Shown: positions 32,453 to 42,710 of the stretch, piece after piece
Layout of the letters: each line of letters begins with the position of its first letter
Position numbering within the stretch: position 1 is the stretch's first letter
From: Aaosphaeria pasadenensis
Lineage: Eukaryota; Ascomycota; Dothideomycetes; Pleosporales
Direction of reading: 5' to 3'
DNA: 64,000 bases
Assembly (NCBI GenBank): GCA_022813625.1
Contig: JAKLMB010000004.1
Coordinates: 62,001-126,000, forward strand
Translations under genes and position numbers: made by a program
The notes under the pieces: model-generated
Database searches by the model: none
Seen by the model: the letters and a program-made list of their open reading frames with translations, nothing else
What the model was told of the DNA's origin: nothing

Positions 32453-33679
32453 CTAGTTCGGCTTTGGGGGCTGTTCAATGGTGGGATCTGAGACATTGAC
32501 ACCCATGACGATCCACGCAAGCAGTCCATCTATGTATATGAGTAAATTATGAAGGTACTGTGAAGTGCGGACAGGCCTACCATTGGCATCTTCACTGAGC
32601 CAGGAATACTGAGCGAAAGGATCATATTCCTTCGAGGCTGAATACGGGGCTATGGTATCATCCATATTGGACTTCGGCTTCTTGTCTGAGTTCTTCGTGT
32701 ACTCAGGTGTAGTCTTGCATGAAGTCAGCTGAAGCTCAGGGCCAAGAGGGGCAAGACGTTTCACCTCAATGTAGTCACGAAGTCTCTGCTCAAAGTAGAT
32801 TTGGCCAACATGTGCCATGGGCTTGTTGTCTGGACGAACCGATACGTGGATATGGCTTGCACGACCTGGATAATGGCCAGGAAAGATGGTATCGAAATCG
32901 ACGGTGCCATGCTTGGAAGTAGGCTGCCACCCACGGAGAGCGCCGTCAACTTTGGGATCGTATTGGCCGATAGCATTGGCCTAAGTTCAGATCAGGCCCG
33001 ATTTCATCAGAAGGCGGACTTTCCCAACAACTTACCTGCCAGACATCTACGCGAGAATTCCACATTGGCTTGCAGGTGCTCACATCGATAACCTGAAGCG
33101 CAAGTCTCATCGGAATGCCCTCGTCTCTAGAGCGGATGTCCTGTCTACGTGGGTGCCCCTCAGCCCAGAAAGGACCATAGATTGATTCGGGCGAGAGAGC
33201 ACACCCGGCAGGCTTGCGGAGGGGATCGTTTCCCCACTTGAAGTCGAATATATCTTGAGGGTCTTTCGACTGGCCTTTGTGCTCATGGTCGGAATCCTGC
33301 CACTTGGCGAGGGCATTCCTATCTGGGCGGAATTCGCGGGACACAAGCGCTTGCGGGAGGTTAGGAAAATGAACGTGGTGACAGAGAGAAGTAAGGTCTC
33401 AACCACGAGATGGGCTTATCAAGGAAAAAGATCAATATTACCTTTTCTAGCGTCGGAACCACGATCTTGACGGAGGTGGCCGAAAATCTCTGCGCGCTTT
33501 GCCATCATGCGTGCCTTCAAGTTGGGGTCTGTCTCGATACAGCGGCCTATGGCTTCGGTTGTCCTCTTCAGGTCGTGTTGGTAGTTTACCAACTCCGAAT
33601 CGGATAACTTCGGGTGAGCCGCAACCGCAACGATGGACAGAGCTACGAACGCAAGCTTCAGAAACTTTGTGATCGCCAT
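32453..33679 (-). CDS. Secreted intradiol ring-cleavage dioxygenase-like protein
   Basis: Four exons (33442-33679, 33036-33349, 32581-32980, 32453-32529) give 342 residues; without the last intron the frame stays open and gives 359. A signal peptide (1-21 or so, VAVAAHP) and an N-terminal helical region precede SPESIYGPFW. The intradiol core follows: VDVWQANAIGQYD (joined by splicing) and TIFPGHYPGRASHIHV, which holds the Tyr, His and His that ligate ferric iron, with the Tyr of GQYD as the likely fourth ligand. Family members cleave catechol-type rings between the hydroxyls, and the secreted fungal branch is thought to act on lignin- or plant-derived aromatics. Removing a 51-nt GTAGGC...CATAG segment yields EDANDGLLAWIVMGVNVS, which matches the family's C-terminal strand better than the read-through. 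Confidence 0.88.
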
Positions 33680-34448
33680 AGTGAAAACCCGAACAGTGCA
33701 ACGGATCTGACTACGTTGAAGGATGTATCACTTCGTTGAGGGAGGTATCGGTAGGCTGCAATTGTGTACAAATGTGAGGAAATGAGGAAGGTGATTGGAG
33801 CAGGATGAGAAGTAGAGGATAGGTTTGTGGGGGAAGAAAGTGGAGGAAGACGAAGGAAGGCGAAGGAAGGCGAAGTGAAGGCCAGAGGGTGGAGCTTAGG
33901 ATATGGTATAGTCCGAGCGTCAGCTGTGCCCCAACAGGCATTATTATTTCACTTTCATCGCTGATTACCACAAGGGAGAGGGCCCTAATTGATTCACTGG
34001 AAAAACGTAACGATATCTAACTTGGAGCATGACAAGCGAAGAAGAGCAGCCGGAATCATTGTGGTTATTCATCAAAGACACGCAATCGTGATATGTGGAA
34101 GACGAATAAGTTAAGGATGACTGCATTTAGTTGTACCTCATGTGATGCTGCTCGTACAAGAGAATGAGAAGAGAACACATGTGATTCGGCGCAAGTAGTA
34201 AGACTTGAAGTTTTTCCGACATTGAAGGCACATCCCGGAACAGGGGGTTATGTGATCTTTGGGATAATATCAATTGATTATGCGAAATTGACACAAGAAG
34301 TGGATACTTATCAGGAAATGGAGATTTGCCTTGCTGAGCCAATCTATGAAGGAGAGCGAAAGGAAGCATCAGAAGTAAGGGAGAATGAAAAAGAATTCGC
34401 GGAACAAGATGCATTATAGACATAGCTGTATCTAGTATAGGTACTAAT

Positions 34449-34568
34449 GTGTATGTATGTATGTATGTGTGTGTATGTATGTATGTATGTGTGTGTAGTA
34501 TGTATGTATGTGTGTGTATGTGTATGTATGTGTGTATATGTGTATGTATGTGTGTATATGTGTATGTG
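34449..34568 (+). repeat. TATG/TGTG microsatellite
   Basis: About 120 bases of alternating TATG and TGTG units with small interruptions, alternating purine-pyrimidine throughout. It generates spurious Tyr/Val/Cys and His/Thr-rich frames on both strands. Confidence 0.9.
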
Positions 34569-34710
34569 CACGGTGTTCGACTAATTGATGATAGAGGTTA
34601 TTGTAGAGGTAACACGTTTAGAATAGAATGCAAAGAAGGATATATTAACGTTGATATTGTTAATCTTTGTGTTAACGTTAATGTTGACGTTTATGTTTGT
34701 TGATGTTGTT

Positions 34711-34734
34711 GATGATGATGATGATGATGATGAT
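34711..34734 (+). repeat. (GAT)8 trinucleotide run
   Basis: Eight consecutive GAT triplets follow an imperfect GTT/GAC-rich stretch (34622-34710) in non-coding sequence. Confidence 0.85.
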
Positions 34735-35063
34735 GTGCATGGATGCATGCATTGGTATGGATACGCTAACCCTATATAGGAATGGCCAAACCCACCAACC
34801 CTTGTCCCTCCATCGGACGTCATTTTGATGATCTACAATTTTGCTCGTTCCAGCGCCCCCGCCAAAAACCATCAACACGACACCCAATCCCCCAACAACC
34901 TAATTGTTTGTTCCTGTAACTGCTGTTTGTATTATATTTCCAGGTATATCATTTCCTGCCGCGTCTTAAGAAGATTTCCAAAGCCCCTGTCTGCGTGCCA
35001 CCTGAAGCATCAATATCCACTCAGTCAGCTACCTGGTGCGTTCAGTTCGGAATACTCTCCACT

Positions 35064-36163
35064 ATGGCTCACCACGAGCAATATCACCTCCGTGTAACAG
35101 CGGGCCCAACCTATGATCGAAATACGCACCAGGATGTGCTCGTAAACTCCGAAGACCCCTTAACAATAGCGTCAGAACACATCGACGCGAAGATATACAT
35201 GCGAATAAAAGATTACCGAGGTGCGTTGCATTGTTCACAGAACGCTGGCTCCCTCTAATATGACCCGCTACTAGGACTTCCAGAAGGCTCACCTTCCACA
35301 TCGCCATACTTCTCACACTCAAAGCACGTCTACGACCGCTATTCAATATCCTTTTCCTTCACACCGAAGAATTCTATTGCTGGTGATCAACTTGTTTTCG
35401 GAAACGATTTCGAGCATCCTATCCGCGATCGTCTGCCTCCCCTCTTCGATAAGGCCTTCGGCATCGTGAAGTGGTGGATAGATCCGGGCCTGGATGGTGA
35501 TGTATATGGGGATGAGCCCTACCTCTATGGCGCACTCCTGTCCTCAATAAATGTATTGAGAATCGGGTCAAAGGATCAATCGTCGCTGGAGAACAACCTC
35601 GAGGAACATGACGAGGAGGACTATGTGGTATACGAAGAAGGCGCAGAGGGGGATGGCGTGACTCTACGAGAAGAGCTCGGGATTCCAGGAGGATCAACCC
35701 AACGGCAGAAATATTTTCTCGCCGAGCAAAGTAAGAAAGACTTCGAATTCGAAGCTGGAAGGGAGTATAAGTGTGATTTCTTCAACCCCTACCTTGACTT
35801 CAATGAGTTTGCACTCAAGATTGGGTACGGAATGCCAGCGATAAGTATCATTGGTCATTGGGATGGGCAGCCGCTTCGGTGAGTTCAGGAACCTTCTTTT
35901 CCTCCTATCCTTCTATGCTCTCCTACTTCGGATTGAAGCAAGATTTTTCATTTGTACCTGGGAAGTTTATAGTCTAACTGGTCAGTACTCACACACTCAG
36001 ATATGTGTTGAAGAACAAAGAGACGAACACCGAGCTCTTCGTAGTCGTCATCCAGCTCCTACCGACCGTAGAAGCGGAGGAAGATGGAGCCCAATCTGCC
36101 GAGGAGAAGTTCGAGATGGTTCACGGAAAGGAGGGGAAGGCTAGCGATGCCGATCTGGACTAA
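35064..36163 (+). CDS. DUF1769-type conserved fungal protein
   Basis: Three exons (35064-35220, 35275-35878, 36001-36163) give 307 residues; the second intron is long for this window (122 nt). Recognisable blocks are HLRVTAGPTYDRNTHQDVLVNSEDP at the N-terminus, FSFTPKNSIAGDQLVFGNDFEHPIRD, FGIVKWWIDPGLDGDVYGDEPYLYGALLSSINVLRIG, FNPYLDFNEFALKIGYGMPAISIIGHWDGQPLRYVLKNKETN across the second splice, and an acidic tail. These match my memory of the DUF1769 family, conserved in fungi with no established biochemical function. It contains no signal peptide and is probably cytosolic. It is convergent with LYS12, with about 260 bases between them. Confidence 0.85.
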
Positions 36164-36422
36164 GGGAACGTCTAAGTATTAGAGGCATGTCAGCCGTAGA
36201 TGTTTCCACTGGGCACATGGTATAGACAAGGCATCGGAGGACATGCACAAACGCACGCAGAGAGCATCACTGGAGTGTAAATCATGGGCGAGATCTTTTG
36301 AATGCATGGCATTGCATACTTTTCACCTAATCTAAGAAGGGATCTCAACTTGTAGAATCGATTGACTTCTCAATGGTATCGATCGCACCGTACATAGATG
36401 TTAAATATGCCCAACCTATCAG

Positions 36423-37677
36423 CTACAACCTACTGCAGACATCATCAATGACCTCGGTGGTGGTGGCCTTTCCACCCATGTCGGGGGTGAGAAGTTTGCC
36501 TTCTTCAAGATTTGCGTCAACGGCGGCATAGATCTTGGCGGCAGCCTGCTCCTCGCCCTGAAACTCGAGCATGAGGGCAGTAGATCGGATGGTGGCAATA
36601 GGATTGGCGATGTTCTTGCCCTCAATGTCGGGGGCTGAGCCGTGGCATGGCTCGCCGATGACAAAGTCCCTTCCAACATTGGCGGAGGGGACGAGGCCGA
36701 GAGAGCCGACGAGCGCGGCAGCACCGTCAGACAAGATGTCTCCATAAAGATTTGGTGCAACGATAACATCATAGTCCTGCGGCTGGCGGAACAGCTTGTA
36801 GACCATCGAGTCGACGATTTGCTCCTCAACCCCAACCATCTGGTACTTGTCGAGTCCCAGTGCCTTCCTTGCAGTTTCACGGAACAGACCGTCGGTTTGT
36901 GAGAGGACGTTACTCTTGTGTGTGATGGTGACGAGAGGACGGGAGTGAATGCTGTCCACGCCACCGTCCCTAACCCTCTGTCTCCTCAGAGCAATGTCGC
37001 CAGCCATGGCGGAGATATTGAACGAAGCTGTCTCTGAAATACGCTTGATGGCCTCGGCGATCTTGGAGCCATCTGGCGCATTGTAGGTCTTCTCCTCCTT
37101 AACGTAGAGATCCTCGGTGTTCTCACGGACGATGACGAGGTCGACGGGGCGGGCGGCGGAGCGAGTGGACTTTACGGGACGAACGTTGGCGTACAGCGAG
37201 AGGCGCTTTCGTAGAGCGACAATGGGAGACGAGTAGCCTTTAGTTGCGACAGTAGGGGAGCTATAAAATTACAGATCCAATTAATGAATTGTCCATGCTT
37301 GTCCACAACTTTATGTTGTTTGTTTGGGATGATCATGGAATATGGATGCTCACGAGACAGCTCCGAAAAGCGCACCATCGCAGTCGCTCTTGAGAACATC
37401 GACAGTCTTGTCTGGCAACGCAACACCTTGCTTCTGAAACGTCTCGAAACCAGCATCGAGGTGTGTGAAGCTGAACTTCAAGCCCAAAGAGGTAGGGAGG
37501 GCTTCCAGCACACGACGGCCCGCGGGTATGACCTCACGGCCAATTCCATCGCCAGGAATGAGACCTACATTGGGTTAGAAGTGTCAATTGCAAAATCAAT
37601 GGGTGGGGAAGGTGTGGAATTCAACAATAGGAGGGACAAGAGCTTCACTGACCTATTCTAAGAGTTCGTGCAGCCAT
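36423..37677 (-). CDS. LYS12: Homoisocitrate dehydrogenase, lysine biosynthesis
   Basis: Three exons, with a 25-nt first exon (37653-37677), 37354-37564 and 36423-37260, give 357 residues. MAARTLRIGLIPGDGIG is formed across the first splice and supplies the nucleotide-binding start of the beta-decarboxylating dehydrogenase family. SFTHLDAGFETFQKQG, DCDGALFGAVSSPT, LVIVRENTEDLY, DVIVAPNLYGDILSDGAAALVGSLGLVPSANVG and GEPCHGSAPDIEGKNIANPIA follow. The RENTEDLY and HLDAGFE blocks separate it from isopropylmalate dehydrogenase and NAD-isocitrate dehydrogenase. It oxidatively decarboxylates homoisocitrate to 2-oxoadipate in the alpha-aminoadipate route, usually in mitochondria. The presequence here is minimal. 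No Gcn4-type TGACTC site was seen within 300 bases upstream. Confidence 0.93.
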
Positions 37678-37933
37678 TGGAGGGGTGTTGTGTGTTGCAA
37701 TGCGACAGTCGGGCGGTTAGAACGTCGTGGGGGAAATTTTGGTGTTGATGTTCCCTGGCGTCTGGCCGATTCTCGGATTTCAACCAGACTAGTCCGTTTT
37801 CATATTAGTGCAATGAGATGTATGTACCTATGTACACCTTTCGCTTGTCCCATGGTCCCTCACTAATTAATCGTACGGTATTGCTCCGTACATCTAGATC
37901 TATCCGTTCAATGTACCCCGGAAACTACTCGTC

Positions 37934-37953
37934 GTTACGTTACGTTACGTTAC
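37934..37953 (+). repeat. (GTTAC)4 pentamer repeat
   Basis: Four perfect copies about 260 bases upstream of LYS12. The repeat embeds overlapping TTACGT words, which resemble bZIP half-sites; any regulatory role is speculation. Confidence 0.75.
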
Positions 37954-37959
37954 GATGCA

Positions 37960-38148
37960 TCATGAAACGTCGTCCTCGCCAATGTCGTCGATAGGTAAGT
38001 ATGCGCCCACCCACGCCGAGATTCCATGTGCTGCTATGTACTGTGGCCATTCTTTGAAGACAGGAAGGATAGTGATGATTACATACGTCACAAAGCTGGA
38101 AATCCCCATGACCGCAGCGCAGCATTGGTAGCGTAATGTTAAATTCAT
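37960..38148 (-). CDS. Doubtful small membrane-protein frame
   Basis: An ATG-initiated 62-codon frame with one clear hydrophobic helix (CCAAVMGISSFVTYVIITILPVF) and an amphipathic acidic end (LPIDDIGEDDVS). The composition is more protein-like than that of random frames nearby, and an upstream exon is possible, but no splice model convinced me and no family is recognised. It could be a chance frame. Confidence 0.25.
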   Translation of the reverse strand: MNLTLRYQCCAAVMGISSFVTYVIITILPVFKEWPQYIAAHGISAWVGAYLPIDDIGEDDVS

Positions 38149-38319
38149 CGTCGTCGAGTACCGCAACCAAAAACGATGTCGGAGAAATTAGACTTTGACG
38201 AAGTCATCAACATTTACGCGCTGGTAGAATGATACGTGGCCAAAGGTTTCCCAATATTGCGCGAGTCTGTCATGGGATATAAGAATCAACTGAGACTGTA
38301 TGTAGTCATCTGTTCTGCG

Positions 38320-39756
38320 TCAGTCAACTGGAATCATTGAGGCAGTCCTTTCGCTTTCGCCGCCGGACGCCCATAAAGCGCACCCACCATCTCTAAAGCC
38401 TCTGGCGGCAATATGACCAACACTTTTGACTATCCTTGCCCCCTTGAATAACTCCTCGGTCGCGATGCGTACCAGACCATTGTTACTTATGTCTGGCGCA
38501 ATAAACGTATATTCTCCACGAGGAATATTGGGGTCTCCGGTTAGCTTAACGGCCTCGATTCGCCCACGGTATATCCGTTCATCGTCAGCAACGCAAGCAG
38601 GGTCGTGGAATGAGTCTTCGTGATCGGGCGCTTGCAGTGTCGCAACACTCGTTTCTAGGTCATTTGCGGACTCATGCATAGTCTCGTCACCGTCTGCGTC
38701 GTCGTCCGAAGTGGCGTTGGTAGGGGCAGTGCTCCAAGAATCAGAACTACTGACGCTACCTTGACGTTCTCGTAATCGCATTACCCATTCCGCTCTTTCA
38801 GGTAAAGGCAGAGGGTCGTCGGGCTGCATGATAGCCAAAAATTCACACCCGTGTCCTGCATAATCACCGCACCATATGCCTTGCCACGGCTTGTCTGCAG
38901 TGGGCCTGTAGTACTGTTCAGGCAATGTGGCCCAAGTTGTTATGTCCTCACCCATTCGCGCCCCTATGCTCTGAAGTCGAGGGGAGAATTGCATCCACCT
39001 CCTCAATCTGAACGTATCTGTTGACATCTCGGGAAGCTTAGAGGGTCGATGTTGCACATCTCGGAAATGGGATGCTGAGTCGTTACGTGTACGTGTACTG
39101 CTAGGGAGGCTAAGTGGTGGCCAAACTGGCGTCGATGCTCCTGTTATTGCCTTCGGCCATGGACGCGTCAACATTAATTGGGAGAAAAGTCCGGTGGAAG
39201 AACTCGGAGATTCCCCGTGTAAGTGCATTGGGATCTCTTTTTGCAGGCGGTAACCTTGATCACCAACCGCATGTTGATAGGCATTAGCATCAAGACGAAT
39301 GACTGGCACATTCAGATCCAGCTGTATGCGCGGCGTGAAAGTATGGATGATGGCTTCAGGATTCCAATCCCAGGCTAAAACGCTCGGCTGCTTTCGTTCG
39401 GCCACAATGGAATATGCTTCGATGGCATCTATTCGATGATCGTATCGAGCGACTAGTAATTTTCCAGTGTGGGGATGGTCGGAAAACCAGATCTTGTTGC
39501 GAGGAATGAACCAAAATGGATGGTGAGACTTGAAAAGTTCCCGCCATGATGAATTAGGGGGCTTTTCTAGAACCCTGCTTGGAACGTTCTCTTGCACGAA
39601 GCAGTGGTACAAATTGTCTTGCTGGGAATGCTCATGTAGAGAGCGGCTGACGAGGCCAGTGGACAAAAGATCGGACAAGGGAAGATAGCCAAGTATTTGA
39701 TGGATGAGTTCGGAGGGAAGAGACGTGAAGGCTGTGGTGGAATCCGGTGGTTCCAT
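38320..39756 (-). CDS. F-box protein with FBXO31-like C-terminal domain
   Basis: Single exon of 478 residues from the Met at 39756; a Met 12 codons upstream is in frame. An F-box (FTSLPSELIHQILGYLPLSDLLSTGLVSRSLHEHSQQDNLY) lies at about residues 11-52. The C-terminal half carries QGIWCGDYAGHGCEFLAIMQ and, after an acidic Ser/Asp-rich insert, AVKLTGDPNIPRGEYTFIAPD. These two blocks are the hallmark of the domain in FBXO31-type F-box proteins annotated as cyclin-D1-binding. The protein is therefore a likely substrate adaptor of an SCF ubiquitin ligase. Its fungal target is unknown. Confidence 0.82.
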   Translation of the reverse strand: MEPPDSTTAFTSLPSELIHQILGYLPLSDLLSTGLVSRSLHEHSQQDNLYHCFVQENVPSRVLEKPPNSSWRELFKSHHPFWFIPRNKIWFSDHPHTGKLLVARYDHRIDAIEAYSIVAERKQPSVLAWDWNPEAIIHTFTPRIQLDLNVPVIRLDANAYQHAVGDQGYRLQKEIPMHLHGESPSSSTGLFSQLMLTRPWPKAITGASTPVWPPLSLPSSTRTRNDSASHFRDVQHRPSKLPEMSTDTFRLRRWMQFSPRLQSIGARMGEDITTWATLPEQYYRPTADKPWQGIWCGDYAGHGCEFLAIMQPDDPLPLPERAEWVMRLRERQGSVSSSDSWSTAPTNATSDDDADGDETMHESANDLETSVATLQAPDHEDSFHDPACVADDERIYRGRIEAVKLTGDPNIPRGEYTFIAPDISNNGLVRIATEELFKGARIVKSVGHIAARGFRDGGCALWASGGESERTASMIPVD

Positions 39757-40873
39757 GATGATCTGGATACAAGTCTTGGGAGGATATACCACAAGACTTG
39801 TATATAACTACACCGAGGCGCCTCGGGGCTTAAGCAAAATTAGACATCTAACGGTCGTGTTGACCTCGTGTAACCCGGAGCTCAACAGTGCACTGGTGAA
39901 AGCGTATGTGCGACTAGGAAGACAGTCGTAAACGATTGCGCCAAGGTGACGGGAGAACGAAACGTTGTGAGGATCTACGACGGGCAAAGATCTATCAAGG
40001 TGTGAAGTCACCCGTGAGGAATGGCAATAATGCTGAGTGACAACTTTCGCTGGGGGTTTGAGCTGTCCCAAATACCTCTATCCTGATAGGCGCTCCAATG
40101 CCAGCCAAGAATCACGCAACCATGCCATGCGGAGGAGACAGAGGACTCGTAGGTTCTCGAAGGGCAACCTGGTAGCAACAATCGGAGTAGTACAACCGGC
40201 CTCGCCGTTGGTTGCGAACGCAGTTGTGCAGGTCTACAGTGACACCTTCTATTTCGCGGCTAGCTTGTGTTGCGGCTGATCAAGAACGTTGTATGTGCAC
40301 CGTATACACAATATCTTCTCCTCGATGAACTTTGATTTAAGATTCCGTCCTGACGAGTGCTGGTTTCGATCGGCATTACCCTAAAACAGGGCAGACGACG
40401 AGGAACTTGTAAGAGCTGCTGCGATATCGGGGATGATGCGGGACAGGGTTGATAAGTTGGCCCATCCAGTTCCAGAATGGACAAGGGAAAGGGGAAGGTG
40501 GTGAAGTGATGTATTAACGGTCGTTCCTAATCGTAAGTATGGGTAATAATGGTGATGGAGATGGAGACGGAGACGGCACTTCGTATTTATTTTGGTCATC
40601 CAAGGTATGTACAAGTACTATGTATCGTCCATTCACCCAATGGCTGAATGGTGACGGTGAGATCCGTCCGTGGATGAACCGTGAGGGAAGGGTGGGGGGG
40701 AATTACTTGGAGGATGCTTATGTAAGGAGAACTGGTGACGGAACCCCAGGCCTCCACTTCAATTAAGCGAGTGGCGTGGTAGGTTACTACAGGTGGGTGG
40801 GTGGCTGGATCACTTCCTCATTGTGCTTGTCTTCATGTCCATCATGAACGGAACGATCATGAATTCCATTTTG

Positions 40874-41509
40874 CTAATGAGTTGCGGCGTCTTTCTCGAT
40901 CCCAGTGGCTATCCCAGCTCCTAGCTTGCGGATTGAATGCACAATTAGCCCGAATCCTCCTCTAGGAAACTTAAGGTGTTCAGTATGCCGCAACACTTCC
41001 ACTACTTGTATGCCCGTCCAAGCTTTTAGTTCTCGAGTGCTCGTTCGATTGAATGAGCAAGCACCCAGTCAGAAGTATGTTTGTGGGTCGCATTCGGGGG
41101 GCGACTGTGGCCTAGACGCCAAAGGGGATGCTGCCCCTCGATTCTTTACATTCCCGAACATTATAAGGACTGGCTGAGTATGATTTCGACAACGATACAA
41201 ACGATGGAAGACCTTCAACCCTTCGGTAGTATCGGCTCGTGAGGCTTGCTCGCAATCAGTCGCAGACTCGAAGATTTGTTGAATGGATTCCTTGAACGTG
41301 GTGGTGAGGATGGTCAGACGAACGGGTGGAGGGATTTCAGGCTCTAATTCCTGTCAGTCGCTTGAGGAGCTCAGCATGCGAATTCGTATCTCTGACGAGG
41401 AAGGCTCATAGTGAGAGGAATCTATATAGAGAGAACGGCGAATAATGTCTCTACTCATAGGAGCATTCATTTTCACCCATAGCAGCAGCGGCATATTCTC
41501 AGCCTTCAT
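40874..41509 (-). pseudogene. Three same-frame coding-like blocks interrupted by two TGA codons
   Basis: Read on the minus strand in one frame, 41509-40874 gives 51, 94 and 64 sense codons separated only by TGA at 41354-41356 and 41069-41071, ending in TAG at 40874. The text is protein-like (PPPVRLTILTTTFKESIQQI, GLKVFHRLYRCRNH, WTGIQVVEVLRHTEHLKF). Either two introns with lengths divisible by three remove the stops, for example GTGAAA...CTGACAG (126 nt) and GTCTAG...ACGAG, or this is a gene with two nonsense changes. I do not recognise the family. Confidence 0.4.
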
Positions 41510-42424
41510 CTGAAAATACTGAAACGCAGGACAATGTGTCCATTAGCGGACCAAATGCCCACAGAACATTCTCCCCATGTCCTTTTATTCCATTACCTTG
41601 CCCATCTCATGATATTGCGCTAGAACATTTACGCGATTTGTGTCAGTCCACGGTACCATTTTTACCAGTCTTATGTCCTGCAAGGATTGATGAAAGCGTA
41701 AGTATGCTCGGATGCGGGCCTATATTCATAGCTATCTGCTTTTTGTCTCTAGGTTCATTGCCGTGAGACCGTCACTTGGATATTAAATGATGGGCGCTGA
41801 TCTTCTCTTCGCGTTGTGTTTAGAACTGTCCTGGTAGGTATGACAAAACAGCTTCCAGCTTTTTTTTTTTTTGTATTCAATCAAGATACGATCGGAATCA
41901 TCAAGCCCAGGCAATGCTTCCTTAAGACCTTTCGGATTCTCTGATCTTTGAAGAATTTGGAGGAACCCTATGGCACTCAATATGTCGTAAGTACAGCAAA
42001 ATTTGGGAGATAATATCGATTGTGGTTGAGCGAGATGGGCATGGAAACAGGTCGATAGCTAGAAAGATGGAAAAAGTGAACAACAGAACATTTGGTCAGC
42101 GCGGACGGAGTTCAATGATGCGGCGATACCAGGAGTGGAAATCAGAAAAGTATTCTTGCCAACCAGACGAAAGTGAAGGGCTTCCCTCAAGGGCCTAACA
42201 CTTCACTCGAAAAGATTGCCACGGCTCGAATTGTCAATAGGGTTATGCTCAATCTAAGTAGTCTCTGTACAAGTAAATTTCCGGACAAAGCTGAGCTAGA
42301 GAAGTTCCTGTTGGTATTCAGGTTATGGATTTCAAATAATCACCAGCCTACGGTCATTGAGACCACAGAAACTCACCACCTCAATGATAGGTCACAAGAC
42401 AATGGCATCGAAAAGATGCAGTGA
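41461..42424 (+). pseudogene. Plus-strand coding-like fragments, possible frameshifted gene
   Basis: Three open blocks. 41461-41697 ends at a good GTAAGT donor after CPARIDES, with a TCTCTAG acceptor at about 41752. 41926-42195 is 90 codons (EEFGGTLWHSICRKYSKIW, MMRRYQEWKSEKYSCQP). 42173-42424 is in another frame (FPDKAELEKFLLVFRLWIS). The last two overlap and would join by a one-base shift near 42185-42195 rather than by an intron. This suggests a decayed gene, an assembly error or a missed splice. Function unknown. Confidence 0.3.
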
Positions 42425-42710
42425 ATTTTACTAGCGTGTCTATTATCCGCGTGGCTGGCAAGGAGTCCGAACTCACATTTTTCACTTCACTTCAGCGCGA
42501 CCATTCCCTCAGTTGTTTCACTGGATACAGTGATTGTAGGTCCTTGCCTTGCGCCACCCTTTTTTAAATCACTCATACACCCACACACACACTTTCTCTC
42601 TGTGATCGTGTTTTATCAACTGTAACCCAGCCCTGATTTTAGTGATTCCAACTTTAAACCAAATTCCCTACATCACAAATCAGATTTGTACTACCGGTCC
42701 CGCGAACGAG

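Larger units (their letters stand above)
33680..35063. other. Intergenic region with microsatellites
   Basis: 1.38 kb holding a long TATG/TGTG repeat (34449-34568), a (GAT)n run (34711-34734) and G/A-rich sequence at about 33770-33890 upstream of the dioxygenase. Frames across the repeats are artefacts. No gene is supported. Confidence 0.65.
37678..38319. other. Intergenic region with a repeat and a doubtful small frame
   Basis: 642 bases between the LYS12 start and the F-box gene end. It contains (GTTAC)4 at 37934-37953, a TTGCTCCGTAC word near 37880, and a doubtful 62-codon frame listed separately. Confidence 0.6.
39757..42710. other. Long gene-poor gap with unresolved coding fragments
   Basis: Nearly 3 kb for which I could not build a complete gene. 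Coding-like blocks on the minus strand (40874-41509) and plus strand (41461-42424) are listed separately. 39757-40870 contains only short motif-less frames. A 13-base T-run sits at 41860-41872. Confidence 0.5.

Noticed and set aside
34344..34703. His/Thr- and Val/Cys-rich frames on both strands
   Set aside because: They are translations of the TATG/TGTG microsatellite.
39757..42710. Degenerate transposon as the cause of the gene-poor gap
   Set aside because: No terminal repeats, target duplication, or reverse transcriptase or transposase motifs were seen.
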